From: Marinobacter persicus
Lineage (GTDB): Bacteria; Pseudomonadota; Gammaproteobacteria; Pseudomonadales; Oleiphilaceae
Direction of reading: 5' to 3'
NCBI RefSeq assembly: GCF_900114155.1
Contig: NZ_FOSC01000006.1
Span: 167,048-231,047, forward strand
DNA length: 64,000 bases
Positions within the stretch are counted from its first letter, which is position 1. The number at the start of each line of letters is the position of its first letter. The notes below the pieces were generated by a model that was not told where the DNA came from, made no database searches, and worked only from the letters and a program-made list of their open reading frames with translations. Positions 53,655-62,671 of the stretch are shown here, piece after piece. Both the position numbers and the translations under genes were made by a program.

Positions 53655-54020
53655 ATGGAAGGCTCTCGACGCACCGGCAGCCATTACGAGGGCGTGGCGG
53701 CCCGCTACCTGCAAAGCAAGGGTGTGCGTATTGTTGAACGCAATGTACACAGCCGGGGCGGTGAAATTGACCTGATCGGCCTGGACCATGGGGTACTGGT
53801 TTTCTTCGAGGTTCGGTTTCGCAAGAACGGCAGCCTGGTTGACCCCATCAGCTCGGTCGGCCCCAACAAGCAACGCAGACTACTACGGGCAGCGTCCTTC
53901 TACCTGCACAGGCACGGTCAATGGGACGCCATGACCCGCATCGACGTGGTGGGCATCAGCCCCGGAACATCAAGCCAATACCGGATACAGTGGATAAAAA
54001 ATGCAATCCAGGCGGACTGA
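53655..54020 (+). CDS. yraN: UPF0102 / YraN family protein
   Basis: 121-aa protein of the YraN family, related to Holliday-junction resolvase-like nucleases. Conserved elements are YEGVAARYLQSKGVRIVERN, the acidic motif GGEIDLIG, and FFEVRFRKN, the D and E-x-R positions being nuclease-like. Its biological role is not established. It begins 12 bp after lpoA and ends 9 bp before diaA, indicating a single operon. Confidence 0.92.
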   Translation: MEGSRRTGSHYEGVAARYLQSKGVRIVERNVHSRGGEIDLIGLDHGVLVFFEVRFRKNGSLVDPISSVGPNKQRRLLRAASFYLHRHGQWDAMTRIDVVGISPGTSSQYRIQWIKNAIQAD

Positions 54021-54029
54021 TTCAACAAG

Positions 54030-54620
54030 ATGAGTGACAACGAACACAGCATTTACCAGTGGTTTGCCTCCCACATGGAACATACCGCGGAAGCGGCCAG
54101 CACCGTGGCGCCGGCCATTGAGGACGTAGCCGACGCCTGCGTCGGCAGCCTGTTGCAGGACGGCAAAATCATCGCCTGCGCCAATGGCAACGCCAACGTA
54201 CTGACCCAGTACCTGTGCACAGCCCTGCTGGCCAGACTGGTGCAGGAACGGCCAGCGCTCCCTGCGATCAACCTCGGTGCCGACGCCACCACCTATTCCG
54301 CAATCTGCCGGGACAACCGTTTCAACGACACATTTTCACGCCAGGTGCAGGCCATTGGCAAACCGGGCGACCTGTTGGTCGTGGTGGTTGACGACGGCCA
54401 CAAGGCCAACCTGATCCAGGCTATTCAGGCGGCCCATGACCGGGAAATGAGAGTGGTGGTCCTGAGCGCCAAGGCAAGGTCTGACATTACGTCACTGATG
54501 CACCCGGAAGATATTGAACTGGCCCTGAATGACCTGCCCGCGCCCGAGGCAACACCGCTGCTGATGGTGATCATCAACGCCATTTGCGACATGATCGACA
54601 GAAAACTGTTTGGCGGATAA
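54030..54620 (+). CDS. diaA: SIS-domain protein DiaA-like (phosphoheptose isomerase family)
   Basis: 196-aa SIS-domain protein. In E. coli the gene at this position, DiaA, tetramerises and binds DnaA to promote timely initiation. Visible features are the helical N-terminus, a sugar-isomerase core (DGKIIACANGNAN, LLVVVVDDGHKANLIQAI) and C-terminal helix INAICDMIDRKLFGG. The GNGGSAA-type motif of true GmhA enzymes is altered to GNANVLT, supporting the DiaA role over isomerase activity. The dolP gene that follows diaA in E. coli is absent; a terminator follows. Confidence 0.85.
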   Translation: MSDNEHSIYQWFASHMEHTAEAASTVAPAIEDVADACVGSLLQDGKIIACANGNANVLTQYLCTALLARLVQERPALPAINLGADATTYSAICRDNRFNDTFSRQVQAIGKPGDLLVVVVDDGHKANLIQAIQAAHDREMRVVVLSAKARSDITSLMHPEDIELALNDLPAPEATPLLMVIINAICDMIDRKLFGG

Positions 54621-54621
54621 G

Positions 54622-54646
54622 AAAAAAGCCGGCGGCGCCGGCTTTT
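54622..54646. terminator. Bidirectional terminator between diaA and sspB
   Basis: A perfect stem AAAAGCCGGC/GCCGGCTTTT (54624-54633 with 54637-54646) with a 3-nt loop provides A/T runs on both sides for the convergent genes. Confidence 0.88.
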
Positions 54647-54663
54647 GAGAGCACTGATTCGTG

Positions 54664-55068
54664 CTATTTCACAACTTTCAGGGTGGGCTTGCCGCTCGGA
54701 CGCTCATCTGGCCCCGGAGACGATTCAGGTGCGTCATTGCCACCCGGATCGGGCGAACCCGGCTCACTACCAAACACCATACCCTCACCGTTCTCCTTGG
54801 CATAAATAGCCACCACGGCCTGCAGCGGAATGTAAACCTGCATGGGCACACCCCCGAAGCGAGCACTAAACTCCAGGGCGCCATTACCGACCACAAGGCC
54901 ACGCACGGCGCCCGGGCTGATATTGAGCACGATCTGGCCATTGGCGACATGCTCTGACGGCACCTGCACACCCTGCACGCCAGCATCGACAACGATGTAT
55001 GGCGTACAGTCGTTCTCCAGGATCCATTCGTTCAAGGCCCGGACCAGATAAGGCCGGCTCGAGCTCAT
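54664..55068 (-). CDS. sspB: ClpXP protease specificity-enhancing factor SspB
   Basis: Adaptor that delivers ssrA-tagged proteins to ClpXP. The 134-aa protein has an N-terminal substrate-binding domain (SSSRPYLVRALNEWI, ISPGAVRGLVVGN, VPMQVYIPL), a Pro/Gly/Asp-rich flexible linker, and the C-terminal ClpX-docking peptide PTLKVVK. ATG 55068 is the family start. It lies 62 bp downstream of sspA, forming the classic sspAB pair. Confidence 0.95.
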   Translation of the reverse strand: MSSSRPYLVRALNEWILENDCTPYIVVDAGVQGVQVPSEHVANGQIVLNISPGAVRGLVVGNGALEFSARFGGVPMQVYIPLQAVVAIYAKENGEGMVFGSEPGSPDPGGNDAPESSPGPDERPSGKPTLKVVK

Positions 55069-55130
55069 TGTGAAGGTCGTCTCGGACACAGTGATCACTC
55101 CAACACCTGCCTTAAGAAGCAGGCGTTCAC

Positions 55131-55760
55131 TCAGTTGCGGATGTCTTCTTCCAGATCGGAAAGGCTTGCCTTGAACCCTTCCCGGGCGAAGATGCTGTCC
55201 ATGTATTTAAGCAGTGGCTTGGCCTGCTTTTCGTTCAGCTCAATGCCCATCGCCGGCAACCGCCAGAGAATCGGGGCAATGCAGCAATCAACAATGGTGA
55301 ACTCTTCCGAGAGGAAGAATGGCATTTCACCAAACAGGGGAGCAGTGGCCAGCAGGCTTTCCTTGAGCTCCTTCCGTGCCGCCTCGGCAGCTTTGCTGTT
55401 TGGCTGGGCCAGAATCTGGTCGACCAGGCCGCACCAGTCTTTCTGGATACGATGGATCATCAGACGACTGTTGGCTCGGGCTACCGGGTAGACCGGCAAC
55501 AGTGGCGGATGAGGAAAACGCTCATCCAGATACTCCATCATGATATTCGGCTCGTACAGGGCCAGATCCCGATCCACCAGGGTCGGCAAGGCGTTGTACG
55601 GGTTCAGGTCCGCCAGTTCAGCGGGCGGGTTGTCCGGATCCACATCCACGATGTCTACGGTCACACCTTTCTCGGCCAGGACAATACGCACGCGGTGGCT
55701 GTAATGACTGGCGGGGTCCGAGAAAAATGTCATTGATGACCGTTTGGTCACAACGCCCAT
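55131..55760 (-). CDS. sspA: Stringent starvation protein A
   Basis: Glutathione-S-transferase-fold protein that binds RNA polymerase and supports stress and stationary-phase transcription. The 209-aa protein closely matches Ssp[49 protein letters not shown] and a C-terminal helical domain. The GST active-site residues needed for glutathione use are not apparent, as usual in SspA. It follows the petABC operon and its terminator. Confidence 0.96.
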   Translation of the reverse strand: MGVVTKRSSMTFFSDPASHYSHRVRIVLAEKGVTVDIVDVDPDNPPAELADLNPYNALPTLVDRDLALYEPNIMMEYLDERFPHPPLLPVYPVARANSRLMIHRIQKDWCGLVDQILAQPNSKAAEAARKELKESLLATAPLFGEMPFFLSEEFTIVDCCIAPILWRLPAMGIELNEKQAKPLLKYMDSIFAREGFKASLSDLEEDIRN

Positions 55761-55805
55761 ATAATTACCTCACGATTCTACAAACCGAATTATTCCTGAA
55801 AACGC

Positions 55806-55838
55806 AAAAACCAGCGGACCCCGGAAAGGGCCCGCTGG
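55806..55838 (-). terminator. Terminator after petC
   Basis: Stem CCAGCGG-x-CCC pairing with GGG-x-CCGCTGG (55811-55821 with 55828-55838, one mismatch), followed on the minus strand by TTTTT and a second T-rich segment. Confidence 0.8.
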
Positions 55839-55868
55839 ATATCAGCGGCGGGTATTATACCCTAATTC

Positions 55869-56624
55869 TCAGTGGACGTCTTTCCAGTACTCACGGTTGA
55901 GCAGGTAAGCCACCACAAAGAAGATCGCCACAAAGATCAGCACGAAAATACCAAGACGTTCGCGCTCAACCTTCACCGGGTCACCCATATAAGACATGAA
56001 GTTGGTCAGGTCCCACATGGCCTGGTCAAACTCCGCGCCACTCATGGTGCCTTCGCTAGCGTATTCAGGGCACACATCCGCGTTATTCACATTGCCACTG
56101 AGCGGCTCAACACTGGCATCAACACCAATGTTTGGCTCAACCGCGCACAGACCCTGCATTTCCACCATGACGTGCGGCATACCGACCTTGTCGAACACCA
56201 CGTTGTTCACGCCCAGCGGACGGGACTCGTCCTTGTAGAAGCCACGAAGGTAGGAATACACCCAGGACTCACCACGCAGACGGGTCTCCAGCGTCAGATC
56301 GGGTGGCGGAGCACCAAACCAGCCGGCAGCCATCTCTTTATCCATGGAGATTTTCATCAGCTCACCAATTTTGGCGCCAGTGAAAATCAGATTTTCCTCG
56401 TACAGCTCGGCCGGAATTTCAAGATCATCCGACACGCGCTTGTAGCGGGCGTACTCCATGGAGTGACAGCCCATGCAGTAGTTGGTGAACAATGCGGCAC
56501 CACGCTGCAGGGATTCCTTGTTGGTATGGTCTGGCTCCATGTGGTCCAGTGGAACCGAGCCACCGGCTGCCAGCCCGATGGCCGGCAGGATGGCGAAAAC
56601 GAGACCTACAATCAGCTTTCTCAT
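55869..56624 (-). CDS. petC: Cytochrome c1 of the bc1 complex
   Basis: Membrane-anchored c-type cytochrome passing electrons from the Rieske protein to cytochrome c. The 251-aa precursor has a signal peptide (LIVGLVFAILPAIGLA), the heme-binding C-x2-C-H in YCMGCHSME near residue 55, an axial Met region, and a C-terminal membrane anchor (FVLIFVAIFFVVAYLL). The start overlaps the petB stop by one base. There is no fused cytochrome b portion. Confidence 0.96.
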   Translation of the reverse strand: MRKLIVGLVFAILPAIGLAAGGSVPLDHMEPDHTNKESLQRGAALFTNYCMGCHSMEYARYKRVSDDLEIPAELYEENLIFTGAKIGELMKISMDKEMAAGWFGAPPPDLTLETRLRGESWVYSYLRGFYKDESRPLGVNNVVFDKVGMPHVMVEMQGLCAVEPNIGVDASVEPLSGNVNNADVCPEYASEGTMSGAEFDQAMWDLTNFMSYMGDPVKVERERLGIFVLIFVAIFFVVAYLLNREYWKDVH

Positions 56625-57856
56625 TATCCTGTCACCCTCTCTGGAACTGGCTTGGTTTTCTCCATGCGCGTATAGAACGGCATCAGAATGAAGTACAGGA
56701 AGTACAGAGTCGTCAGAATCTGCGCTGCCGTAGTACGACCCTCCGTAGCCGGAACCAGCCCAAGGTAACCCAGAACCACGAAGCTGACCGCGAAAATCGC
56801 CAGTGCGATTTTGCTCAACCAGCCCTTGTAGCGGATAGAGCGGACCGGACTACGATCAAGCCAGGGCAACACGAACAGAATGGCGATCGCACCACCCATG
56901 ACCACAACACCCCAGAACTTGGCGTCCAGACCGAACAGGTCAACCGTCACCGCGCGCAACATGGCGTAGAACGGCGTGAAGTACCACACGGGCGCAATGT
57001 GCGCAGGTGTCTGCAGCGGGTTCGCCGGCTGGAAATTAGGCTTCTCCAGGAACAGACCGCCCATTTCCGGGAAGAAGAACACGACAATAAAGAAAATGAA
57101 GAAGAAGACGCCCACACCCAGCAAATCATGCACGGTGTAGTAAGGATGGAACGGAATACCATCTTTCGGGATACCGTTTTCGTCCTTGTTCTTCTTGATA
57201 TCAATACCATCAGGGTTGTTGGAGCCCACTTCGTGCAGCGCCAGGATATGCAGAACAACCAGGCCCAGCAGAACGATCGGCAGAGCAACCACGTGCAGGG
57301 CGAAGAAGCGGTTCAGGGTAATACCGGAAATCAGGTAGTCACCACGAATCCACAAAGACAGGTCTTCGCCAATCACCGGAATGGCACCAAACAGGTTAAC
57401 AATAACCTGGGCACCCCAGTAGGACATCTGACCCCAGGGCAGCAGGTAACCCATAAAGGCTTCTGCCATCAGCACCAGGTAAATCAGCATGCCGAAAATC
57501 CAGATCAGCTCACGGGGCTTCTGGTAGGAACCGTACATGAGTCCACGGAACATGTGCAGGTAGACCACAACGAAGAACGCAGAGGCACCGGTTGAGTGCA
57601 GATAGCGCAGCAGCCAGCCCCACTCGACATCACGCATGATGTACTCGACGGAGGCGAAAGCGCCCTCACCTGAAGGGTTGTAGCTCATGGTCAGCCAGAT
57701 ACCGGTCAGCAACTGGTTGACCAGTACGAGCATGGCCAGCGAGCCGAAGAAGTACCACATGTTGAAGTTTTTCGGCGCGTAGTACTTCGCCAGGTGTTTG
57801 TTCCAGGCATCAACGATTGGCAGACGATCGTCCACCCAGTTAATCAGCTTCTGCAT
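56624..57856 (-). CDS. petB: Cytochrome b of the bc1 complex
   Basis: Membrane core subunit carrying two b hemes and both quinone sites. The 410-aa protein has about eight membrane helices; heme-ligand histidines are in LHSTGAS, YLHMFRG and HVVALPIVLLGLVVLHILALHE. The Qo motif reads P-V-W-Y (APVWYFTPFYA), a variant seen in related proteobacteria in place of P-E-W-Y. ATG 57856 overlaps the petA stop (TGATG). The charged loop KKNKDENGIPKDG precedes the Qo half. Confidence 0.97.
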   Translation of the reverse strand: MQKLINWVDDRLPIVDAWNKHLAKYYAPKNFNMWYFFGSLAMLVLVNQLLTGIWLTMSYNPSGEGAFASVEYIMRDVEWGWLLRYLHSTGASAFFVVVYLHMFRGLMYGSYQKPRELIWIFGMLIYLVLMAEAFMGYLLPWGQMSYWGAQVIVNLFGAIPVIGEDLSLWIRGDYLISGITLNRFFALHVVALPIVLLGLVVLHILALHEVGSNNPDGIDIKKNKDENGIPKDGIPFHPYYTVHDLLGVGVFFFIFFIVVFFFPEMGGLFLEKPNFQPANPLQTPAHIAPVWYFTPFYAMLRAVTVDLFGLDAKFWGVVVMGGAIAILFVLPWLDRSPVRSIRYKGWLSKIALAIFAVSFVVLGYLGLVPATEGRTTAAQILTTLYFLYFILMPFYTRMEKTKPVPERVTG

Positions 57857-58452
57857 CACGCTGCCTCCGGATCAAGACCAACGGTCATGGTCGCGTCATC
57901 GTCAAACCGGTACGGTGGCACTTCCAGGTTCAGAGGTGCCGGCTGACCGGAGAATACACGACCTGACAAATCGAATTTGGAACCGTGACAGGGGCAGAAC
58001 AAACCGCCGAGCCACTCGTCACCCAGATCGGCCGGAGCCACTTCAGGACGGTACGTAGGCACACAGCCCAGGTGGGTACAGATACCCACGAGCACGATAA
58101 ACTCCGGCTTCAGGGAGCGGGTAGTACCGCTGATGTATTCCGGCTGCTGACTGGCGGCCGTCGATTCAGGATCCTTCAAACGAGGAGTCATTTTCTCCAG
58201 GTTATCCAGCATTTCCTCCGTGCGACGGATAATCCACACGGGTTTACCCCGCCAGTTCACAGTGATCTGCTGGCCCGGTTCAATTTTGTCGACTTTTACG
58301 GTTACCGGTGCGCCTGCTGCTTCCGCTTTAGCACTGGGATTCCAGGACTGTACGAAAGGAACGGCCGCACCGACGACGCCGACACCACCTACCACAGACG
58401 TGGCACCGATCAGAAATCGGCGCCGGCCTTGGCTCACGTCGCCATTACTCAT
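57856..58452 (-). CDS. petA: Rieske iron-sulfur subunit of the bc1 complex
   Basis: 2Fe-2S protein that takes electrons from ubiquinol to cytochrome c1. The 198-aa protein has a twin-arginine signal/anchor (GRRRFLIGATSVVGGVG), so it is Tat-exported with the anchor retained. The cluster ligands are in CTHLGC and CPCHGS, and the proline loop is GQPAPLNL. It is the first gene of petABC; 237 bp separate it from rpsI, including the terminator at 58642-58670, and I could not assign its promoter. Confidence 0.97.
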   Translation of the reverse strand: MSNGDVSQGRRRFLIGATSVVGGVGVVGAAVPFVQSWNPSAKAEAAGAPVTVKVDKIEPGQQITVNWRGKPVWIIRRTEEMLDNLEKMTPRLKDPESTAASQQPEYISGTTRSLKPEFIVLVGICTHLGCVPTYRPEVAPADLGDEWLGGLFCPCHGSKFDLSGRVFSGQPAPLNLEVPPYRFDDDATMTVGLDPEAA

Positions 58453-58641
58453 TATGGTTTTCTCCCATCAGGCGAGGCGCAAACACGGCGAAGCCGTTGC
58501 TGCGCATCTCAAAGGACTTCACAACCCAAAAATGTAAGCGCTGAAATGGTAATGAAATTGCCCAAAGCTTACAAGCCGGAAAGGGACAGACACCGGCTAA
58601 GGACTGCGCCAGATCAAAATTTTTTCCAACTGGCCGGACAT

Positions 58642-58670
58642 AAAAAAACCCGGCAAAAAGCCGGGTTTTT
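58642..58670. terminator. Terminator after rpsI
   Basis: An 11-bp stem AAAAACCCGGC/GCCGGGTTTTT (58644-58654 with 58660-58670) with a 5-nt loop; the A and T runs make it functional on either strand. It separates rplM-rpsI from petABC. Confidence 0.92.
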
Positions 58671-58689
58671 CCATCGATACGGGTACCGA

Positions 58690-59082
58690 TTAACGCTTGG
58701 AGAACTGCGGACGCTTACGCGCCTTGCGCAGACCAACCTTCTTACGCTCAACCTTACGAGCGTCACGGGTTACATAACCCGCAGCACGCAGAGCCGGACG
58801 CAGGGTTTCGTCGTAATCCATCAGCGCACGGGTCAGGCCGTGGCGAATAGCGCCGGCCTGGCCACTGGTGCCGCCACCGGAAACCGTAATGTTGATATCA
58901 AACCGATCGGTAGATTCAGCAACAACCAGCGGCTGACGAACGATCATGCGCAACGTCGGGCGACCGAAGAATTCTTCGATGCTGCGACCATTAATGGAAA
59001 TGTTACCGCTTCCCGGCTTGATAAAGACCCGAGCCGTGGATGATTTGCGGCGACCAGTACCGTAATTTTGTGCTACAGACAT
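58690..59082 (-). CDS. rpsI: 30S ribosomal protein S9
   Basis: Small-subunit protein whose C-terminal tail contacts P-site tRNA. The 130-aa protein has [15 protein letters not shown] at its N-terminus, [19 protein letters not shown] in the core, and ends with the conserved basic tail RPQFSKR. It is 12 bp downstream of rplM in the conserved L13-S9 operon. Confidence 0.98.
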   Translation of the reverse strand: MSVAQNYGTGRRKSSTARVFIKPGSGNISINGRSIEEFFGRPTLRMIVRQPLVVAESTDRFDINITVSGGGTSGQAGAIRHGLTRALMDYDETLRPALRAAGYVTRDARKVERKKVGLRKARKRPQFSKR

Positions 59083-59094
59083 ATCCGCCTTCCG

Positions 59095-59523
59095 TTAAAT
59101 GTCGAGTTCTTTGGGCTGCTGAGCGGCATGGGGATGCTCAGTGCCAGCGTAGACTTTCAGCTTTTTAAACATGGCGCGGCCGAGCGGGCCCTTCGGAAGC
59201 ATGCCTTTGACAGACTTCTGAATGATTTGCTCGGGAGCCTTGTCTACCAGCTTCTCGAAGTTGATGGACTTGATTCCACCCGGAAAGCCGGTGTGGCTGT
59301 AGTACATCTTTGCAGATGCCTTCTTGCCGGTAACCTGCACCTGGCTGGCATTGATCACAACGATGTAGTCGCCAGTGTCCACGTGAGGAGTATACTCAGG
59401 CTTATGCTTGCCCCGCAGACGACGGGCGATTTCGGTTGACAGACGACCGAGCGTCTTGCCGGCTGCGTCTACAACGTACCAGTCACGTTTTACTGTTTCT
59501 GGTTTCGCACTCAGAGTCTTCAT
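59095..59523 (-). CDS. rplM: 50S ribosomal protein L13
   Basis: Early-assembly large-subunit protein. The 142-aa protein matches the family length with [27 protein letters not shown], and the signature [21 protein letters not shown] 59523 is the family start; an open frame continues upstream to 59688 through the leader. In E. coli L13 represses its own operon through the mRNA leader, which could apply to the ~140-nt leader here. Confidence 0.98.
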   Translation of the reverse strand: MKTLSAKPETVKRDWYVVDAAGKTLGRLSTEIARRLRGKHKPEYTPHVDTGDYIVVINASQVQVTGKKASAKMYYSHTGFPGGIKSINFEKLVDKAPEQIIQKSVKGMLPKGPLGRAMFKKLKVYAGTEHPHAAQQPKELDI

Positions 59524-59663
59524 TGATTCCGCCTTGAACGCTATAAAAGAAACGTTGAAAACCACCACCGGTAAATGCAAGGCATCCGGAGGAGGTTCAT
59601 ACCTGTTAGTTGGCAGTGACACTATTCGGGGCTGAGATAGTGACATCGCCTTGAAAAGCCAGG
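59524..59663 (-). promoter_or_regulatory. rplM-rpsI mRNA leader, possible L13 autoregulatory region
   Basis: About 140 nt separate the predicted start of transcription from ATG 59523. A CACTAT/ATAGTG stem (59620-59625 with 59637-59642, 11-nt loop) lies near the 5' end. No other strong structure is obvious by eye. The regulatory role is inferred from E. coli. Confidence 0.4.
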
Positions 59664-59669
59664 GCGCGA

Positions 59670-59698
59670 AGTATACTCGAAGGCACACCGAAAGCCAA
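59670..59698 (-). promoter_or_regulatory. rplM promoter
   Basis: Minus-strand TTGGCT (59698-59693), a 17-nt spacer and TATACT (59675-59670), close to consensus at both hexamers, in the gap between the yjjV stop and rplM. Confidence 0.72.
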
Positions 59699-59718
59699 CC
59701 CCGGCACCGGGTGTTTCG

Positions 59719-60528
59719 CTAATCCCCTACTGGCCCCGGCGCCAGGGCACCGGAATCCATACCGTAGAGCCGAGCCGCATTGGCCAGCAGTCGGGGGGCA
59801 AGCGCCTCCGGCGGCTGCCCGGTCAGGTCGACCAGCGCCTGAAAAATGGCCGGCAGGCACGCCGGCGAATTCCGGCCTTTTGCCACGCCGGCCGGCGCCA
59901 TGTCCGGTGCGTCGGTTTCCAGCACCAGCGAATCCAGTGGCAGCCGCGCTATTGCATCACGGGTTTTGCCGGCCCGCGGGTGCGTGACCACCCCGCCGAC
60001 ACCGATAAAACACCCCAGGTCCACCAGCTTTTTCGCCTGCTGGTAACTACCGGAAAACCCATGCACCAGGGCCTGGCCCTGCCAGCGCTTCGCCCGCAGA
60101 ATCTTGTGCACCTCGTCATGGGTTTTAACGGAATGGATAATCAGCGGAAACCGGTAACGGTGGGCAATGTCGATCTGCGCACCGAACCAGGCTTCCTGCT
60201 CGCCCAAATCCCCGTGCAGCCGGTCCAGGCCGCATTCACCGACACCCAGGCAGCCAGCGGGCTTCTCCGCCAATGTCCGCTCCAGGGCGTCGAGGTCCGC
60301 CGACCCATGCTGATCAATAAACCAGGGGTGAATGCCAAGGCAGTACCAGATTCCCCGGTCCGGCTGCGCCACGGATTGCACCCTGGGCCAGTCCGGACGA
60401 CGAACTCCGGGAATCACCAGCCCCCGGACACCGCTGCTGCGTGCCCGCAACCACTCCTGCTCCCGGACACCATCGAACCGTGGAAAGTCGAAATGGCAAT
60501 GGCTGTCAAACAAGACCGGTGCCGGCAT
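59719..60528 (-). CDS. yjjV: TatD family metal-dependent nuclease, YjjV type
   Basis: 269-aa TIM-barrel hydrolase. Metal ligands are visible in DSHCHFD at the N-terminus, VGECGLD, IIHSVKTHDE, LVHGFSGS and LETDAPDM. The sequence follows E. coli YjjV more closely than TatD itself, for example GVGGVVTHPRAGKTRD. Proximity to prfC, rimI and a holD-like gene mirrors the E. coli holD-rimI-yjjG-prfC-yjjV region. The likely activity is 3'-5' DNA exonuclease; its cellular role is unclear. Confidence 0.92.
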   Translation of the reverse strand: MPAPVLFDSHCHFDFPRFDGVREQEWLRARSSGVRGLVIPGVRRPDWPRVQSVAQPDRGIWYCLGIHPWFIDQHGSADLDALERTLAEKPAGCLGVGECGLDRLHGDLGEQEAWFGAQIDIAHRYRFPLIIHSVKTHDEVHKILRAKRWQGQALVHGFSGSYQQAKKLVDLGCFIGVGGVVTHPRAGKTRDAIARLPLDSLVLETDAPDMAPAGVAKGRNSPACLPAIFQALVDLTGQPPEALAPRLLANAARLYGMDSGALAPGPVGD

Positions 60529-60546
60529 AGCGGGCCTCCGAGCGGA

Positions 60547-62127
60547 TCAGTGCTCCCGGGTTTTCTGGAAATGAATATCCGGATAACGTTCCTGGGCCAG
60601 GTTCAGGTTGACCATGGTCGGCGCGATGTAGGCCAGACGATCACTGCCGTCCAGCGCCAGATTATCCTGATTACGGCGTTGGAACTCGTCCAGTTTCTTC
60701 TCGTCGTCACAGGTTACCCAGCGAGCGGTTGCCACATTGATGGGCTCGTAGATAGCCTCGACCTTGTATTCACTTTTCAGCCGGCTGACCACTACATCAA
60801 ACTGCAGTACACCGACGGCACCGACAATCAGATCGTTGTTCTGCAACGGTCGGAAGACCTGCACCGCGCCCTCTTCAGAAAGCTGGATAAGGCCTTTTTG
60901 CAGCTGTTTCGCCTTAAGCGGGTCTTTCAGGCGAATACGGCGGAACAGCTCCGGAGCAAAGTTCGGGATACCAGTGAACTTCATGTTTTCGCCAGCGGTA
61001 AACGTATCACCGAGCTGGATTGTGCCATGGTTATGCAGGCCGATAATATCGCCGGCATAGGCTTCGTCGGCATGCTCCCGATCGCCGGCCATGAAGGTCA
61101 GCGCATCCGAAAAGCGCACGTCTTTACCAATACGGACGTGCCTCGCCTTCATGCCCTGCTGGTAGCGACCGGACACAATGCGCAGGAAAGCCACCCGGTC
61201 GCGGTGCTGCGGGTCCATGTTCGCCTGGATCTTGAAAACAAAACCGGAAAAGCCATCCTCCGCCGGCTCCACTTTACGGGTATCGGTCTCCCGACCCTGG
61301 GGTGACGGCGCCCACTCCACCAGGCCGTCCAGCATGTGATCGACGCCAAAGTTGCCCAGCGCCGTACCAAAAAATACCGGCGTTAGCTCACCTGCCAGGA
61401 ACGCTTCCTGATCGAATTCGTGGGACGCGCCTTTGACCAGCTCGATTTCATCCCGCAGGTCCTGGGCGTAACCGCCGATGACCTCATCAAGTTCCGGATT
61501 ATCCAGGCCTTTGACGATCTGTTTGTCCTGGATCGTATGACCTTGCCCGGAGTGGTACAGGATCACTTCGTCCCGCAGCAGGTGATAGACGCCCTTGAAA
61601 CTCTTGCCCATGCCAATGGGCCAGGTGATCGGCGCGCAGGCAATCTTGAGCACCTCTTCCACCTCGTCCATCAACTCGATGGGATCGCGGGTGTCACGAT
61701 CCAGCTTGTTCATGAAGGTCAGGATCGGTGTATCCCGCAGGCGGGTGACCTCCATCAGTTTGATGGTCCGGTCCTCGACACCTTTCGCGCTATCGATCAC
61801 CATCAGGCACGAATCCACAGCCGTGAGCGTTCGATAGGTGTCTTCGGAAAAGTCTTCGTGGCCGGGCGTATCCAGAAGGTTGACCAGCTTGCCGCCGTAG
61901 GGAAACTGCATCACCGAGGTGGTAACCGAGATACCCCGCTCCTTTTCCATTTCCATCCAGTCAGACTTGGCGTGTTGACCGGATTTTTTCCCCTTGACGG
62001 TACCGGCCTTCTGAATGGCCTGACCAAACAGCAACACTTTTTCTGTAATGGTGGTTTTACCGGCGTCCGGGTGCGAGATGATCGCAAAGGTGCGGCGCTT
62101 GGCCACTTCCTCGGAAAGGTTAGGCAT
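60547..62127 (-). CDS. prfC: Peptide chain release factor 3
   Basis: GTPase that recycles RF1 and RF2 after termination. The 526-aa protein has G1 [10 protein letters not shown]3 [13 protein letters not shown]4 NKLDRD and the RF3-specific DYADEEKY-type insertion region, here [14 protein letters not shown]-like domains follow, with the conserved VGVLQFDVV. It lies 68 bp downstream of rimI and 18 bp upstream of yjjV. Confidence 0.97.
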   Translation of the reverse strand: MPNLSEEVAKRRTFAIISHPDAGKTTITEKVLLFGQAIQKAGTVKGKKSGQHAKSDWMEMEKERGISVTTSVMQFPYGGKLVNLLDTPGHEDFSEDTYRTLTAVDSCLMVIDSAKGVEDRTIKLMEVTRLRDTPILTFMNKLDRDTRDPIELMDEVEEVLKIACAPITWPIGMGKSFKGVYHLLRDEVILYHSGQGHTIQDKQIVKGLDNPELDEVIGGYAQDLRDEIELVKGASHEFDQEAFLAGELTPVFFGTALGNFGVDHMLDGLVEWAPSPQGRETDTRKVEPAEDGFSGFVFKIQANMDPQHRDRVAFLRIVSGRYQQGMKARHVRIGKDVRFSDALTFMAGDREHADEAYAGDIIGLHNHGTIQLGDTFTAGENMKFTGIPNFAPELFRRIRLKDPLKAKQLQKGLIQLSEEGAVQVFRPLQNNDLIVGAVGVLQFDVVVSRLKSEYKVEAIYEPINVATARWVTCDDEKKLDEFQRRNQDNLALDGSDRLAYIAPTMVNLNLAQERYPDIHFQKTREH

Positions 62128-62195
62128 AGAAAGACAACCTGAATGGTGTGGGTGAAAAGCGTAATTATAAGGCCTGAAGCCACACGGAGTGAACC

Positions 62196-62666
62196 TCAGG
62201 AAAACGTTAGAGCAAGCACCCGGGCCGCCTCGCGCCCCTGACCCGCAGGGTAGTAGTCCGGACGACGCCCGATTTCCTCGAACCCCTCACTGAGATACAG
62301 GGAGGCTGCCGGATCATTGCTTTCACGGACCTCGAGGATCATGCAAACAGCATCATCCCGCAGGGCCTGCGCCAGTGTGTGACGCAAAAGATACCGGCCA
62401 GCGCCGCAGCGACGGACATCCGGATGCACGCAAATGTTGAGCAAATGCGCTTCGTCATGAAGATGGCTGACAATCGCGAACCCTACCAGAACATCTTCCC
62501 GGACCAACGCCCACAACCGGTAGTTGCTGCGAAAGCAATCCAGAAAGACAGCCTCGGACCATGGGTGGGAGTGGCTGAGGCGCTCGATTTCCAGCACCGC
62601 GGGCAAATCCTCCCGCTCCAGCGACCGGATCGTCAGCCCGGATACCGCCTGATATCCAGAAACCAT
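62196..62666 (-). CDS. rimI: Ribosomal protein S18-alanine N-acetyltransferase
   Basis: GNAT acetyltransferase that modifies the N-terminal alanine of S18. The 156-aa protein contains the acetyl-CoA pyrophosphate loop [15 protein letters not shown] and the RimI features [10 protein letters not shown] and [19 protein letters not shown], followed by [11 protein letters not shown] 62666 is used, placing the start 5 bp after the upstream gene's stop; the longer frame to 62711 overlaps that gene. Confidence 0.94.
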   Translation of the reverse strand: MVSGYQAVSGLTIRSLEREDLPAVLEIERLSHSHPWSEAVFLDCFRSNYRLWALVREDVLVGFAIVSHLHDEAHLLNICVHPDVRRCGAGRYLLRHTLAQALRDDAVCMILEVRESNDPAASLYLSEGFEEIGRRPDYYPAGQGREAARVLALTFS

Positions 62667-62671
62667 GGAAG

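Noticed and set aside
58453..58640. petABC promoter
   Set aside because: Several weak -10-like hexamers (for example TACATT) without a spaced -35; not enough to choose one.
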